A stretch of DNA of 64,000 bases from Mesocentrotus franciscanus (lineage: Eukaryota; Echinodermata; Echinoidea; Camarodonta; Strongylocentrotidae). The DNA lies in NCBI GenBank assembly GCA_037976565.1, contig CP137685.1:26657827-26721826 (forward strand), given 5' to 3'. The notes under the pieces were generated by a model. That model saw only the letters and a list, made by a program, of their open reading frames with translations, was not told the origin of the DNA and searched no databases. Below, piece by piece: positions 10,485 to 24,800 of this stretch. The first letter of the stretch is position 1. Every line of letters begins with the position of its first letter. The translations under genes were made by a program, and so were the position numbers.

Positions 10485-12817
10485 GTAAATTTGATCAATC
10501 AATAATTTTAATTATGATTAATTATCTGTTACTACTACTAGTACTAGTAGTACTAGTACTAGTGAATAGTGTTAACACGTACTGATCATCAGTCATGTTT
10601 TTGTCAGTTCATGCAGACATCGACTTTGAGGAATTGAAGTTTTGAATATTTTGTCAATCATGTCAATTACCATGTGAATTGTGAATTGAAATTGAAACAT
10701 ATTATAAGTAGGTCTAGATCTATAACTGTTATTGTTAACTTAGATGATAACACCAAACTTGCTTGCATAACAGCATATGAAGAAGAGTGACGTAATTGTA
10801 AACAAAAACCACATCATGTTCATTGTTCAAAGTCAAACAACGTGTGCATGATACGTGAAAATGTCTGATTCGCTTTGCAAAATTGATATTAACTTTACAA
10901 CAACAGTCGATAGATATAGGCATACTGCTAAGTGTAAAACGGCACGCACTGCACAGGGATCGAGTTCCGCTATATTCAGCGAACTTCCCTCCCTCCTGCA
11001 GCTTTATTTTAGTACTCTAAAGACTAAACAAAACCCCACTACACCAGAGAAAGCCCTCAAGATTGTAAATAATAGAGATGTATCGTACACATTTTGTGAA
11101 ATTTCATGTGTGTTTCTTGTGGATTTTCATTTTGTTCAAGATGGGTTATGCCAACCCATCGCAGACTGCAGGTGGGATTTCTATCCGTCAGTTCAGTAGG
11201 GCATTTGTGATTGCCGACAGCAAGGGGGAGAAACGCTTCGTCTTTGTGAGCATTGACGCTGGCATGCAGGACCAAGGCGTTACTTTAGAGGTAAATGTGC
11301 ATATATTAAATAAGCTGGGCAGAGAAAGAGAGAGGCAGAGGTAGAGAGAATGTATGGAGGCTGGAGCGGACAATATCATGCAAACGATCTTACGTGATGT
11401 ACATGTAGTACCTCTAAATATCCTGCATTAACAGGTAGACAGAATTATACTGTTTGGGGGTTTCGTTTTCATTTCTTTATTCTTGATGCTTGAAATGAAT
11501 TATGAATGGTTGGGAATCCATAAGTCATTCTTTTGAAATAAGAAATTTTATGCCTTTATACAGTAGTAACAATCCAAATACATTTACTTTGTATTAATCA
11601 GAAGACAGTACAAAATAATTGTAGAGGAAAGTCGTCATAGGCGATAATTGATCTAGGGGGTAATTGTCCAGTAGATTTTTGTTTTTCTAATAGAAGATCT
11701 AATCAGGGATTTGCAAGCCCTCAAAAACTTCTCAAAATTTATCTGTGGCAGCAAGATGAGCTTCCGAAAGTATGTGCAAATTTTTAGATCAAAAGACTGC
11801 TTTTCTCTCTATGAGTGAAAATTGAAGTCCTCCTTTTGTACACAACAAATGTGGTGAATAAAACACTGCCAGTTGCAAAATTCAAATATGAAAAGAAAAA
11901 TTACTTCCCCTTACTTGCCCTTTAAAGCCCAAGCCCAAGTCTACTCCAAAAATAACTTACTTTCAATAGAACCAGAAAAATCAGACAAACCAATCAAAAA
12001 AAATTTGAGCAAAATCGGATAACTAATAAGAAAGTTATGAATTTTTAATGACATGCAAAACTTCAAAAATCACTACACAAGTTGGCAACTCACTCATGAG
12101 TCTGTGACGTATGGTCCTCACTATCCACTAACTATTTTCTTTATATTGATACAATACATTTCCTATTTTCACCCTAAGAATCTTAAAGGCCAGGTTCATT
12201 GATTTTGAAATCGAATGAATTTGGTATCATTGTAATTAGTGTTGTAACATCACGGATATTTCCAATTCCGTTTAACCGCTAGTCAAAACCGGACGGTTTT
12301 CGGTTAAACGAAAATTACTCACTTTTGCCAAGGTCACCGCTGATTGTAAGAATAGTGGTCGGCACTGGGCGGGCGCGGGCCCGACCAGCGCGGGGGATTT
12401 TCGCCCACCACTTCTGATGAAAAACACTGCTTTCGACCGGCACTAATTTCTCATAAAAACGTAACTATTCGTCAAGAAAAATATTACTTACATTCATATT
12501 TCCGTCTTTACTTGTGTTTTATTTGCAATTGTACAAGAATCATGATTTCAATTTGACATAAACTGATTATTGTTAAAGATTTGCCGAGTGTTGTTGTCTA
12601 AAGTTGCGATTCATGAAGGCTGCCATTGAATGTACCGATGTACATGTTATAATACACAGAGATAGCAGCTCAGGCTCGTTCCATTACTGTTCTTATAAAT
12701 GTTTATTTTCAATAAGTTAATTTTTTTCTCGTAATTTTCCGGAATAAATAAATTAAAATACTGTAAGATATATTTATTCTATTATTTATATTGTAAAATT
12801 TGTCCGAAATTTTTACA

Positions 12818-12851
<34 letters not shown>

Positions 12852-15800
12852 GGGTAAACGAAACCGTCACATTCAAAACGGATAGTGCCATAGACGGTCG
12901 GATACCGGACGGTTAAACGTTTGATCACAGCACTAATTGTAATCAGAACATTACACTGAGTAAAACTATCACATTTGTGTAACTTGTAAATTTGTGCGAA
13001 AATTATAAAAGTTGATTAAACTTGACGAAATATCACCCCACTCGAGACCCCGAAAACATCGTAAGTCAGCTGATTTTTGAGTGACGTAGCACAATGAACA
13101 ATTAATACAATGGGCCGCTCAGCTGATCGGTGCGCGATGCAGTTTGCGTGCAATTCACATGTATTGCATTGACTCTTGAGGACCGTACCCATTCTTACCC
13201 AACGTTGTTTACCTTCATCAAAGTCACCCTGAAAATATCGATATGGACGAAAACATACTTGATTTGAGTTTTGAGGAGATAGAAGAAGGAAGTACCTCGG
13301 ACAGCGACAACGACAATGGAGATTTGGGAGATCTAGACCTAGAAGAAGATCTGGAAGATTTTGCGAAGTCGATGGACAAGCACAAGCTGTCGGGGCAGCC
13401 GCAGTCGCTGCGTATCTACATGAGCCCGCATATCACAGCCAGGCCAGCCGGCCCGGCGCTTGATCGAGCTAGCTGTGAATCGCGAACCGGACTGATCTAA
13501 GTCTTCTCTCGACTTCCACTTTCCCCATTTATCTATCAAAAATCTAAACTAATCGGCCTAATCAGACATTTTCGTAATGAATATTTGGACAATTATATGT
13601 AAACTTGTCGCATATTTTGCCCCAGAAGAGTCGTTAGTTCAGCATGCAAAATGTCCTAGGCACTCCCAGATCCGACACATACACGCTGAGCTGCCCTCAG
13701 AATATGTGATTATTTTCCCGATTTTTATGGTCAAATGTGACGGTAAATAACATAAAAATCGAATACACATTTGTAGAAAGTATTATTTATTCAGTGTATC
13801 TCATTCAAAGTGCCTAAAATAAAGGAAATATCACAACTGGCGGTAAATATACAAACAACGTTAACCCATATCTAAAAATTGCAATGGGTATCCAACATTG
13901 TCCCGAATGTGTGATTGTAGGTTGTTCATAATGTGACGTCATTTTATCGCATGTAAATAACGCCGTCATTTCACTTTGTGAGTGGGTTTTGGAAAGGGTA
14001 TCAAAATTGCAATTAATTTATTCCTCACAATAGTGAGGGCTTTAAAAGTACTTTAGTCATTTTGTTAATGTTCTCAGCAATCTGTAGAGGTGTGATTTGC
14101 CTTTTTTCCAAATTTCAATGAACCTGGCCTTTAATTTCTTCACACCAGCATCCAAGTTAGATTGATAGTAATATGTTTTTGTGTGGATGCACTAATATAG
14201 AGTAATTTTTTCCAGTTCAATCATGAAAAATGTGAATTTTGATAAACTAATTATATATAAATAAATAATTATGAATATACAATATTCAGAAAATAATATC
14301 AATTCTTCAAAATTCATGAAAATTTTTGTGAAATGTCATGCACGCAATATGATACAAATCATATGACCTGGGCAAAGGCATGGGGAAATCAAGTTTTAGG
14401 GGATAAAAAGGGAAATTAATGGGATTAAACTATATAAAGCAATTGATAAATAGTGAGGACATGACGTCACAAACTGATAACCAAATCGGCAATTTGTGTA
14501 GTGATTTCCATTGTTCCATAGTTTTACATACTTTTTCAAAAATTCATAACTTTCTTATTAGTTATCCGATTTTGCTCAAACTTTTTTTGATTGGTTTGTC
14601 TGATTTTTCTGCTTTTATTGAAAGTAGGTTATTTTTGGAGTGGACTTGCCCTTTAAGACACCCAAACCCTAACATAGTGGACTTGAAGACAATTGAATGC
14701 CATGAAACAACTACCGGTATTTAAATTAAAATACTCAATGTTTTTTCTCTATTTCTTCCTTTTGATCTAAACCATTTTTATCAAGGTGATATCAAGATTG
14801 AAGACCAAGTATGGAGGCGTTTACAACGAGACTAACGTGGCTATCAGTGGAACCCACAGTCATTCTGGAACCGCTGGATTCCTGCAGTTTGTTCTCTTTG
14901 ATGTAACCTCTCTAGGATTCATCAAGGAAACCTTTGAAGTCATGGTTGCAGGCATTGTCAAGGTGAATGATGAATAAGGGAGCTTATCGAAATGTAGTGG
15001 CACAAAAAGACACGTCTGGAACGCAAAACGCCTAATAGTTCGTAATAATCTGAATGAAAGTTTAGAAAACATTAAGCCTCAACGAGATGGTATACATGTA
15101 GGCATTTACCAGCTCCAAATCCTAACAATGTGGTTCTGCCTCTTTGTGATAAAATTTGGATTTTCAACAATTATGCAGTTTGTGTTCTGGACGCATGTTT
15201 TCTTGCCACTCCATTTCGCTAAGTCATGGGAATAGCTTGATTAAAGTGTACCAATCACCTGAAAAGATAATTGTGTACAGCTAGAATGTATACTATGACT
15301 TGGCAGTTAACTAGTATGAAGGAATTAAAGAATAACAAAAATAGTGTCTACGGAACCTAAGCAAAACTTGAGTTCGGTGCCAACTTATTCTACTGCAAGC
15401 GGGTATGGTGCATCAACTGCTCTACTTACTGTATGTAGATGTATTTTTGTCTAGTGTAAGTGTATTTGAAGTTTCACTATCTATCTCTTATAGATTTTGA
15501 AGTTCAAATGTACTTGATTGTGGTATGGTGACCTAATAAACCCTAGCGTACAAAGAGCTGCAAAATATATCTTGGTGATTTGGCGATTCATTGCAATGTG
15601 TCCCTTACAGCATATGTATGTATGTCTTTTTCCACATGTTTTATATCAAGCATCTCTTAATATGATGATAGGATGATGGTGCATAATGGCATCACTACCA
15701 TAATTCGTAATCATATCATGAGATTTTTTGTTCGTGGATGAAAGACATTGTGTAGTGATGTACCTAGTACATAATGACCTGTCCAAAATGAAAATGAGAA

Positions 15801-18800
15801 GATTGTGGAGAACCATTATTTCATAGCAGGAGAATGATAAGACTAGGAGGTAGAGTTGTGGGTACTGATGACCGCAAGGCTTGGGGAGAGGCCTACAATA
15901 AGTGATATATCAATGGAAACATGCATGCCCTTGTTAATGAGCATGGCAGACCTACCAACATTGAGTGCGCTGATCATGTAATTGATTCTTGTGGTGAAAC
16001 TGATACTTCCTCGTGACAAACTTAGTTTACTTTGTTTATGATGGATACAAACTTGCATATACATATCTTTGTTCTTGTGTCTTCACCATCTGTTAATAAA
16101 ATGGCAGAAAAGCTTTTCCCTTAAAGGGGAAGTCTACCCTGATATTAAGTTGGTTTAATAGAAGCAGAAAAATGAGAGGAACCGGTCAGTGAAAGTTATT
16201 TGTAAGCAAATTCTGATTGAAAATAAGAAAGTTTGTAATGTTTGAATTGCATTAAAACACAAATTGGCAATACCGTACTGTGATGTCTATTGCAAAGGAT
16301 TGCTTTGCACAACACAATGGCTTCACAAAATTACCAAATTCCAGTCTTGAGTAGCTCCATGACAACCCTTTTAACATCAATATAGATTAATCTTACACTG
16401 GAAACTTTGGTATATCTATCCCATGATAAATGCTATGTGGCACTGGGAGATTATGTGTGTGGCATAATTATAAAGAGTTAAACTTGCAATACGGTACGTG
16501 CATTAGTCAAAATGTTTTTGGAGGTCTTCCTTTTAACGTATTGACAGCTTTGTTGATGTTATTTGACCTTATGTTTCAGAGTATAGAAAGAGCACATGAG
16601 AGCATGGTTCCAGGCAATATCTATCATAACGAGGGCATACTCCTTGATTCTAACATCAACCGCAGTCCGACGGCCTATGAGAACAACCCTAAAGAGGAGC
16701 AAGCAAGGTGTGTGTGATAATGGTAGTATCAGGCCTTTCACTAGTGCTAGACGCTATTAGGCCGCAGTTAAATACAGGTGTACAATCTTCAGTAGGAGCA
16801 AGCAAGGATTGTGTGATAATGGTAGTATTTTCACTTCAGTTCCCCACCACAAGAGGTTCTGAAAATAGAACACACATGTACATGTAAAGGCTTTGTGCAT
16901 GTGAACTAATTTCAAGCCGATTCTCACATCAACCGCAGTCCGACAGCCTATGAGAACAACCCTAAAGAGGAGCAAGCAAGGTTTGTGTGATGATAGTCTG
17001 AGATTCATGCCAGTTCTCCTACTCACAAGGTTCCAAGAATGCATTTAGAACACACATGTGCATGTACAGTAGGCTTATAGGCTACAATGTATGTGAATGT
17101 GAAATAATTTCAAGTTGATTCTAATTTCAACAACAGTCCAACAGCAAAACTTACTTTCTGGGCCTATTGTAGAAACACAATATTAGAAATAATTTAAGCT
17201 TGCAAACTTAAATGTAATTTGCATAAATCGTGCGGGTGTCTTGTCGAAGCTGGTCTTGTTCTATTATTACTGAATATTGTTTTGCCCTTCTAATTAGAGT
17301 CAAATGATAATTGCTGGAATACAAATGTTTTTAAATGCTCTTTGGACTGTTCCTTATGGAAACATGCTCTCATTGAAAATATTTATGCCATTATATCTTT
17401 AAGGTAATCTCGGGAGCTTAGCTTAAAGGCACAGTCAAAATTGTCCTCCCATGGGACTTTGAGCTCCCCAGGGATTACCCCCTTGACGGAGTCTTCCCAA
17501 ACAACAATATCATGGCGCAATGTATATTTTCAGGGTTATGTTATACTCGGCTCTTTTACTTTGTACCTTATTATAGCCCTATTGATAGAATGGATAGTAG
17601 AAATTGTCCTTGTTTGCATATGCCTCTGTGTTGTAGACGCTTACAGGTAATTAATATTCAGTGTGATATTTACCCCCTCTGTTCAGATATAAGTACAACG
17701 TGGACAAACTGATGACAGTTCTCAAACTGGTGGATACAAATGGGGCAGACATAGGAATGATCAAGTAAGATATATATATATACATGTATATACACTGTCT
17801 TGCCATTATCTTTGCTATTAGTGTTCTATTTATACCTCCCTGCATCAGGTTATAATTGTAAATCTATCACGCATTTTAACAACTAGAATGAAAATAACCT
17901 GACAAATGGGGCTTACAACCAAAATCATTTTTCCTCAATAATTGGGTTGGGTACTTAACTAGTACCAGAGATGCCAACCCTCCCTGATTTTTTTTTTTTA
18001 AACGTCGCTCCACACAAATTGTAATTCCTCCCTGTTTTTTAAAAAGATTATTCCTATTATGCTGTATGCAATTGATAGAAACCTCCCTGATTTCTGAATG
18101 AATCCTCCCTGAAAGCTGAATGTAAAGGTTGAATATAAAGGTTGGCATATCTGTAGTAGTATAAATATCTCTCATGTTAAATAAAGTAAAAGTTAATTTC
18201 CAACACCCATAATGTTGTAAGCATAACATTAGTTCAGTTGCAGTTTCTGAAGAGTCAATTGCTGAAAAGTTAGTAGAAAATTGTTGATTTATGTGATCTA
18301 AACTTCCTCCCCCCAGTTGGTTCGCAGTCCATGGAACCTGCATGAACAACACCAACAAGTTGATCAGTGGTGACAACAAGGGATATGCCTCACAGCTCAT
18401 GGAGAAACATTTCAATCCAGGAGCTCTACCAGGCAAGGTGAGAAACAACTACATCAACAACAACCCAAACAACATAACAAACAACTACAACATTAATAAC
18501 AGCAGCAGCAACAACAACATTAAAGGCATTGATTGTTTAGCAATGCCAAATCTGAGATGCATGGCCCTACGTGTTATCAGCGTCTGTGATATGGTGGAAT
18601 ATTGAAGCCCTAAAAAAAAGATTGCGCTTCAAAATGATCATGAAGTGCCTCAAAAAAGTAAAAATCTTTGAGTGACCGGTTTTACCTTACTCATTTTCTC
18701 CAATAGACTGTAGTGTTATAAAAAACGGTTTTTGAAATTTCGAACTCCAATAAAAAATATCTTGATAATTAGACGGGCGAACGGCTTTTAAGCGTCATAG

Positions 18801-21800
18801 GATTCCAGACTGACCTAAAGGTTTATAATTATGATTGCAGCATGAGCTAAATCCAGGATTTTGTTTAGAATCTGAGATAAAGATACCCAATCACTTTAAC
18901 AACAGCTATAACAAGGTAAATAAGAGTAGTGAGCAGTCCCTGTTTTGGATACAGGCACAATATGAATGTAACTGTTATTATTAACATTTTCCACTGTGTC
19001 TCGATTATCCTCCAGGGCAAGTTTGTAGCCGCGTTTGCATCCAGTAACCTTGGCGATGTGTCACCCAACACTAAAGGAGCTCGCTGCATCGACACTGGAC
19101 TGCCTTGTGACAGGAACAGCAGCACTTGTGGTGGAAAGGTATAACAAAGACTTCTACTCTTTAAGCCATTTCGGAGAAACTATTTGTGCATGGGCAGATA
19201 AAGGTCATTTGTACAAAACTGTGAAACCCATCGAGACGACTGCTGGATACGTGTTCATAACCTTTATGCAAGTTGCGTAGTCCTTATTCATTTATGCACT
19301 GGCGGTACTTCTATGATACACAGGTGGAAGTGTTCTGTTCAAGAGGACAAACAAAAGGTATTCATAAGGCACCTCCATCACTTTGGCAGTGGTTATTCTA
19401 AAATTGACAAAGTTGGACTTTCCATGTTTAAAGGATTTTTGGATATTTGGGGTCATTTGTGCAAGTGCTACAAAGTGGCTTATTGGTGTAGCTTTTTGAT
19501 TGCTACTCACTTGCGGTTTCTATACATGTAGGTGAATGGTATTCAATTCTCCTATTGCTTTCTATAGTTTGTTTATTTATGAATGTATTTCCAGTTTAAT
19601 TTTAGGAAGGGCTCTTAAGTTTGCATGTACTATCAGTGAGCTCCTGTGTAATAATAAGCTATACAGTATATGACCTGGCATTTATGATTAAAATATTGAC
19701 AGAAATAATTTACAATGTAAATGTTTTTTTTTTTTTTTTTTTAATAATTTTTTTATTGAAGCAATCTTTGAATTTAGAAGATGAAAAACATATTTTCCAA
19801 AGAAGATAATATTCTTCCAATCAATCATAGACGATCATTCTATACGATCATTCTATTCTTATTGTAACGAATTTATGTAATTATGTGCAGTATTCACGAA
19901 TGAGAAATACACATACACGCATAGGCCGTTATCAATTCCGTATAATACTATTGTTGCTTGGTTGAGTATGTCAAACTTTATAGTCCTTGACTATAGATTG
20001 CTATCGGCCTTGCCTGCACGTCCTTTATCGAAGTTGTTATTGATTCGAATTTTGGTTTATGCCGATCGGAAAGAATGGAAAGTTATTATATCATTTTGAA
20101 GATTTTGTGAATACCGTTAATCAAATTGAATTATGAATTCAGATTTGGGAATGATCCATTAGATGTGGACATATATCATGAAAATGCAAAGTCTGAGTGT
20201 GAGTGATGAATATGTGCTGCAAGAACATGTAATGCAAGAACATGTAATATCTAACTTATTCACTTTATTATTATCCCCTTTGTCTTTTCACTCGCTCAGA
20301 CTGAAATGTGCATTGCCTTTGGACCTGGTGAAGACATGTTTGACAGCACAAGGATCATTGGTGAAAACCAGTATAAGAAAGCTATGGTAAGAAAGGAACA
20401 GTTTTAATGAATGAGATCAACAAGAAGAAGAGAGATTGAAAGAAAGAGAGAGATAGAAAAGGAGAGAGAGAGAAGGGAGAGGGCGGGGGACATTTTGAAG
20501 GTGAATGAAGATCCCCTGATATCTTGGGTATTGGTAACGATTGAGTGGGTTCTCGAGTAAACTAGGAATCGTAAACAACGATTGAAGCAAGTACCACTCA
20601 AAAGCTGAGAATCATTAATACAAAACACAACAATGGTTTGTTTGTTTGATGATTGTTTTACCTGACTGCTAGGAAAGCATGCACATGCATACGCTGGTAA
20701 GTAAGCAACCAGGAGACTGACGGCTTCAAGTCCTCTCCGATGGACTTGGTAATGAGGACTTGCCTTACAAAGAGCATAAGCGCAATGACCTGGTTTCGAA
20801 CCCGTGATCTCCCGGTTACGAGACCCCTGATCAACCACTGAACCATCGCGTGATTCTTAGTCAAGTTCTTCACATTACCTGAAAAAATTCTTGATTAATT
20901 TGTTATGTTTTACAGGAGCTGTACAGCGTTGCCAGTCGAATGCTAACTGGTCCTATAGGCTTTGTACATCAGTATGTAAACATGACAGACGTCACTGTAC
21001 ATTACAACTCAAGCTTCAAGGTAAACAAATTATTTCTTGCTCTCAACCCAGAAATTTTGAAAGAATTACGAACATTTATTAATCAAATGATATGATTTCG
21101 TTTAAATAGCAATATGATATGCTACATCAATGTGCTATATTTTTTGCTAATTTGGGGCAAATTTAAGGGAGTGTGAATTTGATAATGATAATAATAGATC
21201 TGGTTTATATAGTGCCTTGTACAAAGTATGGTCTCTAAGTGCTTTACAGATATTATTATTATCCCAGATTCATTTCAGCACAATTTGTGCACCATATCCT
21301 CTCCCTGGGCAGTATTTCAATCATAATGGTCACTAGGCATATGGCAATTTCTAAACACAAAGGCTTTTGCCATCCTCCCAGAGTTCCAGGTCCCCATTTC
21401 TCTCCTGGGTATGGGGTTGAAAATGTAGACTAATGCCTTGCCAAAGAAATTATTGCTGTGCCAGGGATGGAACCCACGCATTTCCAGTCAAGTGCTCAAA
21501 CCACACAATTGCAACACCTCTACAATTTAGGGACTCAAGTAAAAAAAATTAAGTAATTTACAGGGTTTAAGAGTTCTCATGCAATGTTGAATCAATGTAT
21601 TAATCATGTACATGTACATGTATATGGAATAAATCTATGCCTAAATTATTATCTTTTTTGAGAAAGGTTGGTCTGTAATTAACCCTGTGTCCACACACAA
21701 CACTTTCCGTGATTAGGGGTGATTAGTTATACCGTTTCGGGATAGTTATATCATTTCGGGATAGTTATACCGTTTCGGGATAGTTATATCATTTCGGGAT

Positions 21801-24800
21801 AGTTATACCGTTTCGGGATAGTTATACAATGAAATTGTGTGTGTGGACGCTTACTAACGATACGTCGTATAACGAAACGTTGTATAACGAAACGCGGGTT
21901 TGGGCATCGTTTCGAACTAGAACTCAATAAAGAATCAAGTCTAATCATGCCTAATCACGGAATGTGTTGTGTGTGGACGTAACTAGTATAACTAGTCGAA
22001 CCAGAACAGTATAACATTTCGCTGTAGAGTTTCGGGATTACTTTCTTGTGTGTGTGGACACCCTGGAATTTATACGATGATTCTTTATACGACGTTTCTT
22101 GTATGTGGACACCCTGGAATTTATACGATGATTCTTTATACGACGTTTTGTTATAGAGTATCGGGATAAATTGTTTTGTGTGTGGACACGCTGTTAATGC
22201 CTCAATTTTTACTAGAAAATCAATATTTATTTACCGGTATTTATCGACAGGGGAAAACATGCAAGCCATCTATGGGTTACAGCTTTGCGGCTGGAACAAC
22301 AGATGGACCAGGAGCCTTTGATTTCACTCAAGGTAAATTACATGTAAAGTTAACAACTAAATTATTCATACCCTTACCATGTTTTGTAACTTTTTAAGCA
22401 TGTGATAAATTGTGATAAAAATAAACTGAAAACTGAAACTGAAATTGATTTGTTCATATGTATGTTTGTTGAGAATGTGACATACGGGTATTAAAGCTTA
22501 TATCTAAAAGATATAAATAATGGCTCTTATTTATTCAGTCCACTTTCATTCTTGAGTTAATAAAAACAAATACAAATCCATCAAATTTTCAAGGGGTATG
22601 AATAATTTAGTTGTTAAATGTATATGTGCATTTCAATTAAACAAGGCTAGGCAGTGAGGCCCCATTAAAAAACAATTGCCTAAAAAAAATATTTAAAAAG
22701 GCGCACTGTGGCAAAATATTGCATGGAAATGAATGGCAAGATGTAATATTTTTGTGTAAAGCAATGGCCCGTATGATTTAATATTGACCTATGTTTTACA
22801 ATATAAAAGATACAGAAAATTAATGGGCAGCACATTACATATATGATGTTTGTCTCCTCAAATTTTGCTGTGCACAGCACTTTTCTTCTTTTTCTTTTTT
22901 AAAATCAGTTTATTTCATGGTGGAATGAGTCTATAGCTTCTTGGTATGAAAGCGTGAATTGTAACTTCGTTCTGCTTGGTCGAAAAGCATAGCGTATTGA
23001 GAGAAGTAGTTAGGACATGCACATAGATGCGTACGCGAGCGCCGTCATAGGTTAAGTCATGGAGCTCCAAATAGTTCCCTCCCACATGCAAATTCTATTG
23101 GAGGGAACTATTTGGAGCTCCATGAAATAGCTGACCAATCAGAATCACTTTACAGTCTCTCTGACCTGGCTATGGTCCAAACTATTCAATAGCCTTTTTT
23201 TTTATATATTTCTCTTTGACCTTTGACCATTAGGAGTCACAGAGGGCAATCTGTTTTGGAACCTGGTAAGGAATGCTTTAAAGAAACCCTCACCTGAGCT
23301 CATCGCCTGTCAACGTCCTAAGCCAATCCTACTGGCTACAGGAGAGGTAAATATAGAGCTTCAATCAATCAATCAATCAACTTAGCAATTAAAGCGAACG
23401 TTGAGTTATGGGAAGAGGTGAAAAATAATTTGTGAGTGTTATCATTGTTATTATGCAAGTGTGGAAGAACTTCAGAGAAAGAATGTTCCCTGAAAAGCAT
23501 GGCTCTTCAAGTGCCTTCATATTCTAAATATGGCATGTAACAACATAAAAATCGGGACAGATTTTTATGCCACATGTTTGTGTAGTCCCATATACATCTT
23601 TCTGTGTACAGTGCTTGTAACTTTACCAAGACTGGGCCAAATTTCTAATCATTTGGATGATTCCAAAACCTTGCAGTACACACCAATATATGCTAGAGGA
23701 TCAACCTTTTCTGATCGATTCCACACCGTTTCTTTCACAATGCAATTTTGCATGACCAGAACTCGACCTTCTCTTTAAAGGATTATGATGTAAACATGCA
23801 AATGCAAATAATAATGTACAAAAGTCAAACTATAATGGAATTGAACTGTTCTGCTTTATTAAAGAGCAAAGCGGTTGAACTTATGACCTACTTCACGTCC
23901 AGCAGCAGAGTTCAAGTGTTGTCAGGCACCTTTGATTGACAGGTTGTATATTACACAGAAAATGCCTGAATTGAAATATACACAGGCAGGTTTGACACAA
24001 TGGCAAGCTCCTGAAATGTACAATATCGGAATGAAGACATCTACATGAAATCAACAAGAGAGTAATTTCTTGGCCAAAAAAAATTGTAAACAAGGAGGAA
24101 GGTGTAATGTACAATGCAGCCGGAAGCTTGTAGTAACCTGCCCTAAGTTTAGCTTTTATCATGAGCAAAGCAAATTTGAAATTTTTATTTCGAATTTGAA
24201 TTACTTGCAGTGTATATTTTATAAAGAAAGAATGGGGAATAGAGAAGAAAGGAAGAATAAAGAAGAAAAAAAAGAAGGAGAAGGAGAAGAAGAAGAAAAG
24301 AGAGGAGGAGGAGGAGGAGGAGGAGGAAGAAGAATAAGAAGAAGGAGAAAAGAAGAACAGGCTGAGGAGGAAGAAGAAGAACAAGAAGAAGAAGGAGGAG
24401 GAAGAGAAGGAGAAAAATGTTATGATTCTTGGTTGTCCTACCTGCAGACTTGCGTGAATTTCTTTTTTTTAATTTTGAGTTCTGTGATTTGATAATCAAG
24501 AACTTAAAATTTACAATTGTTCTTTCTGATAATTTTCCACCCCCTGTAAAAGAAATACTTGAAATATTTTGCAACACAGCATCATTATCAAGAGTTCCTT
24601 AATCAAATTAGATCTTTTGAAATTGATATTTGTTTACTGTTAACTTCCCAGATATTCAATGAGTGATTTCAAGTACGGTGTTCGGTGTTGGTGTTGGTGT
24701 TGAGAGGGTGAAAATGCTGCTAAACCGAGCTCCAACACTGATGGTCAGTTTAGAAGGACGATACAGATCACGTTATCGATAGCTCAACACCAGCCTCAAC

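Larger units (their letters stand above)
12187..14130. mobile_element. Inner TTAA-flanked TIR element (about 1.9 kb)
   Basis: It begins AGGCCAGGTTCATTGA and ends with the inverse TCAATGAACCTGGCCT. TTAA flanks both ends (12183-12186 and 14131-14134), the target site typical of piggyBac-like transposition. It contains one acidic open frame (13243-13500) and a later hAT-like insertion (12237-12935). Confidence 0.75.
11926..14652. mobile_element. Outer TTAA-flanked TIR element in ceramidase intron 2
   Basis: The left arm (about 11926-12165) and right arm (about 14440-14652) are inverted copies of each other, sharing CTCCAAAAATAAC, GAGCAAAATCGGATAACTAA and GACGT/GAGGAC words. TTAA lies at both edges (11922-11925 and 14653-14656). 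The core between the arms is occupied by a second element at 12187-14130. It has no coding capacity of its own. Confidence 0.65.

Noticed and set aside
11078..11344. Open frame starting upstream of ceramidase exon 2 and running past its end
   Set aside because: Only 11141-11290 is family-like. The ends are intron sequence at the acceptor and donor.
16430..16717. Frame of 95 codons containing exon 4
   Set aside because: The first part is intron 3 read through before the TTTCAG acceptor.
21725..21830. CRISPR-like array of regular short repeats
   Set aside because: The repeats are contiguous 19-bp units without spacers, inside a eukaryotic TIR element.
23893..24577. Overlapping frames on both strands, Phe/Ser/Leu-rich and Glu-rich
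   Set aside because: Produced by the GAA/GGA tract in intron 11.
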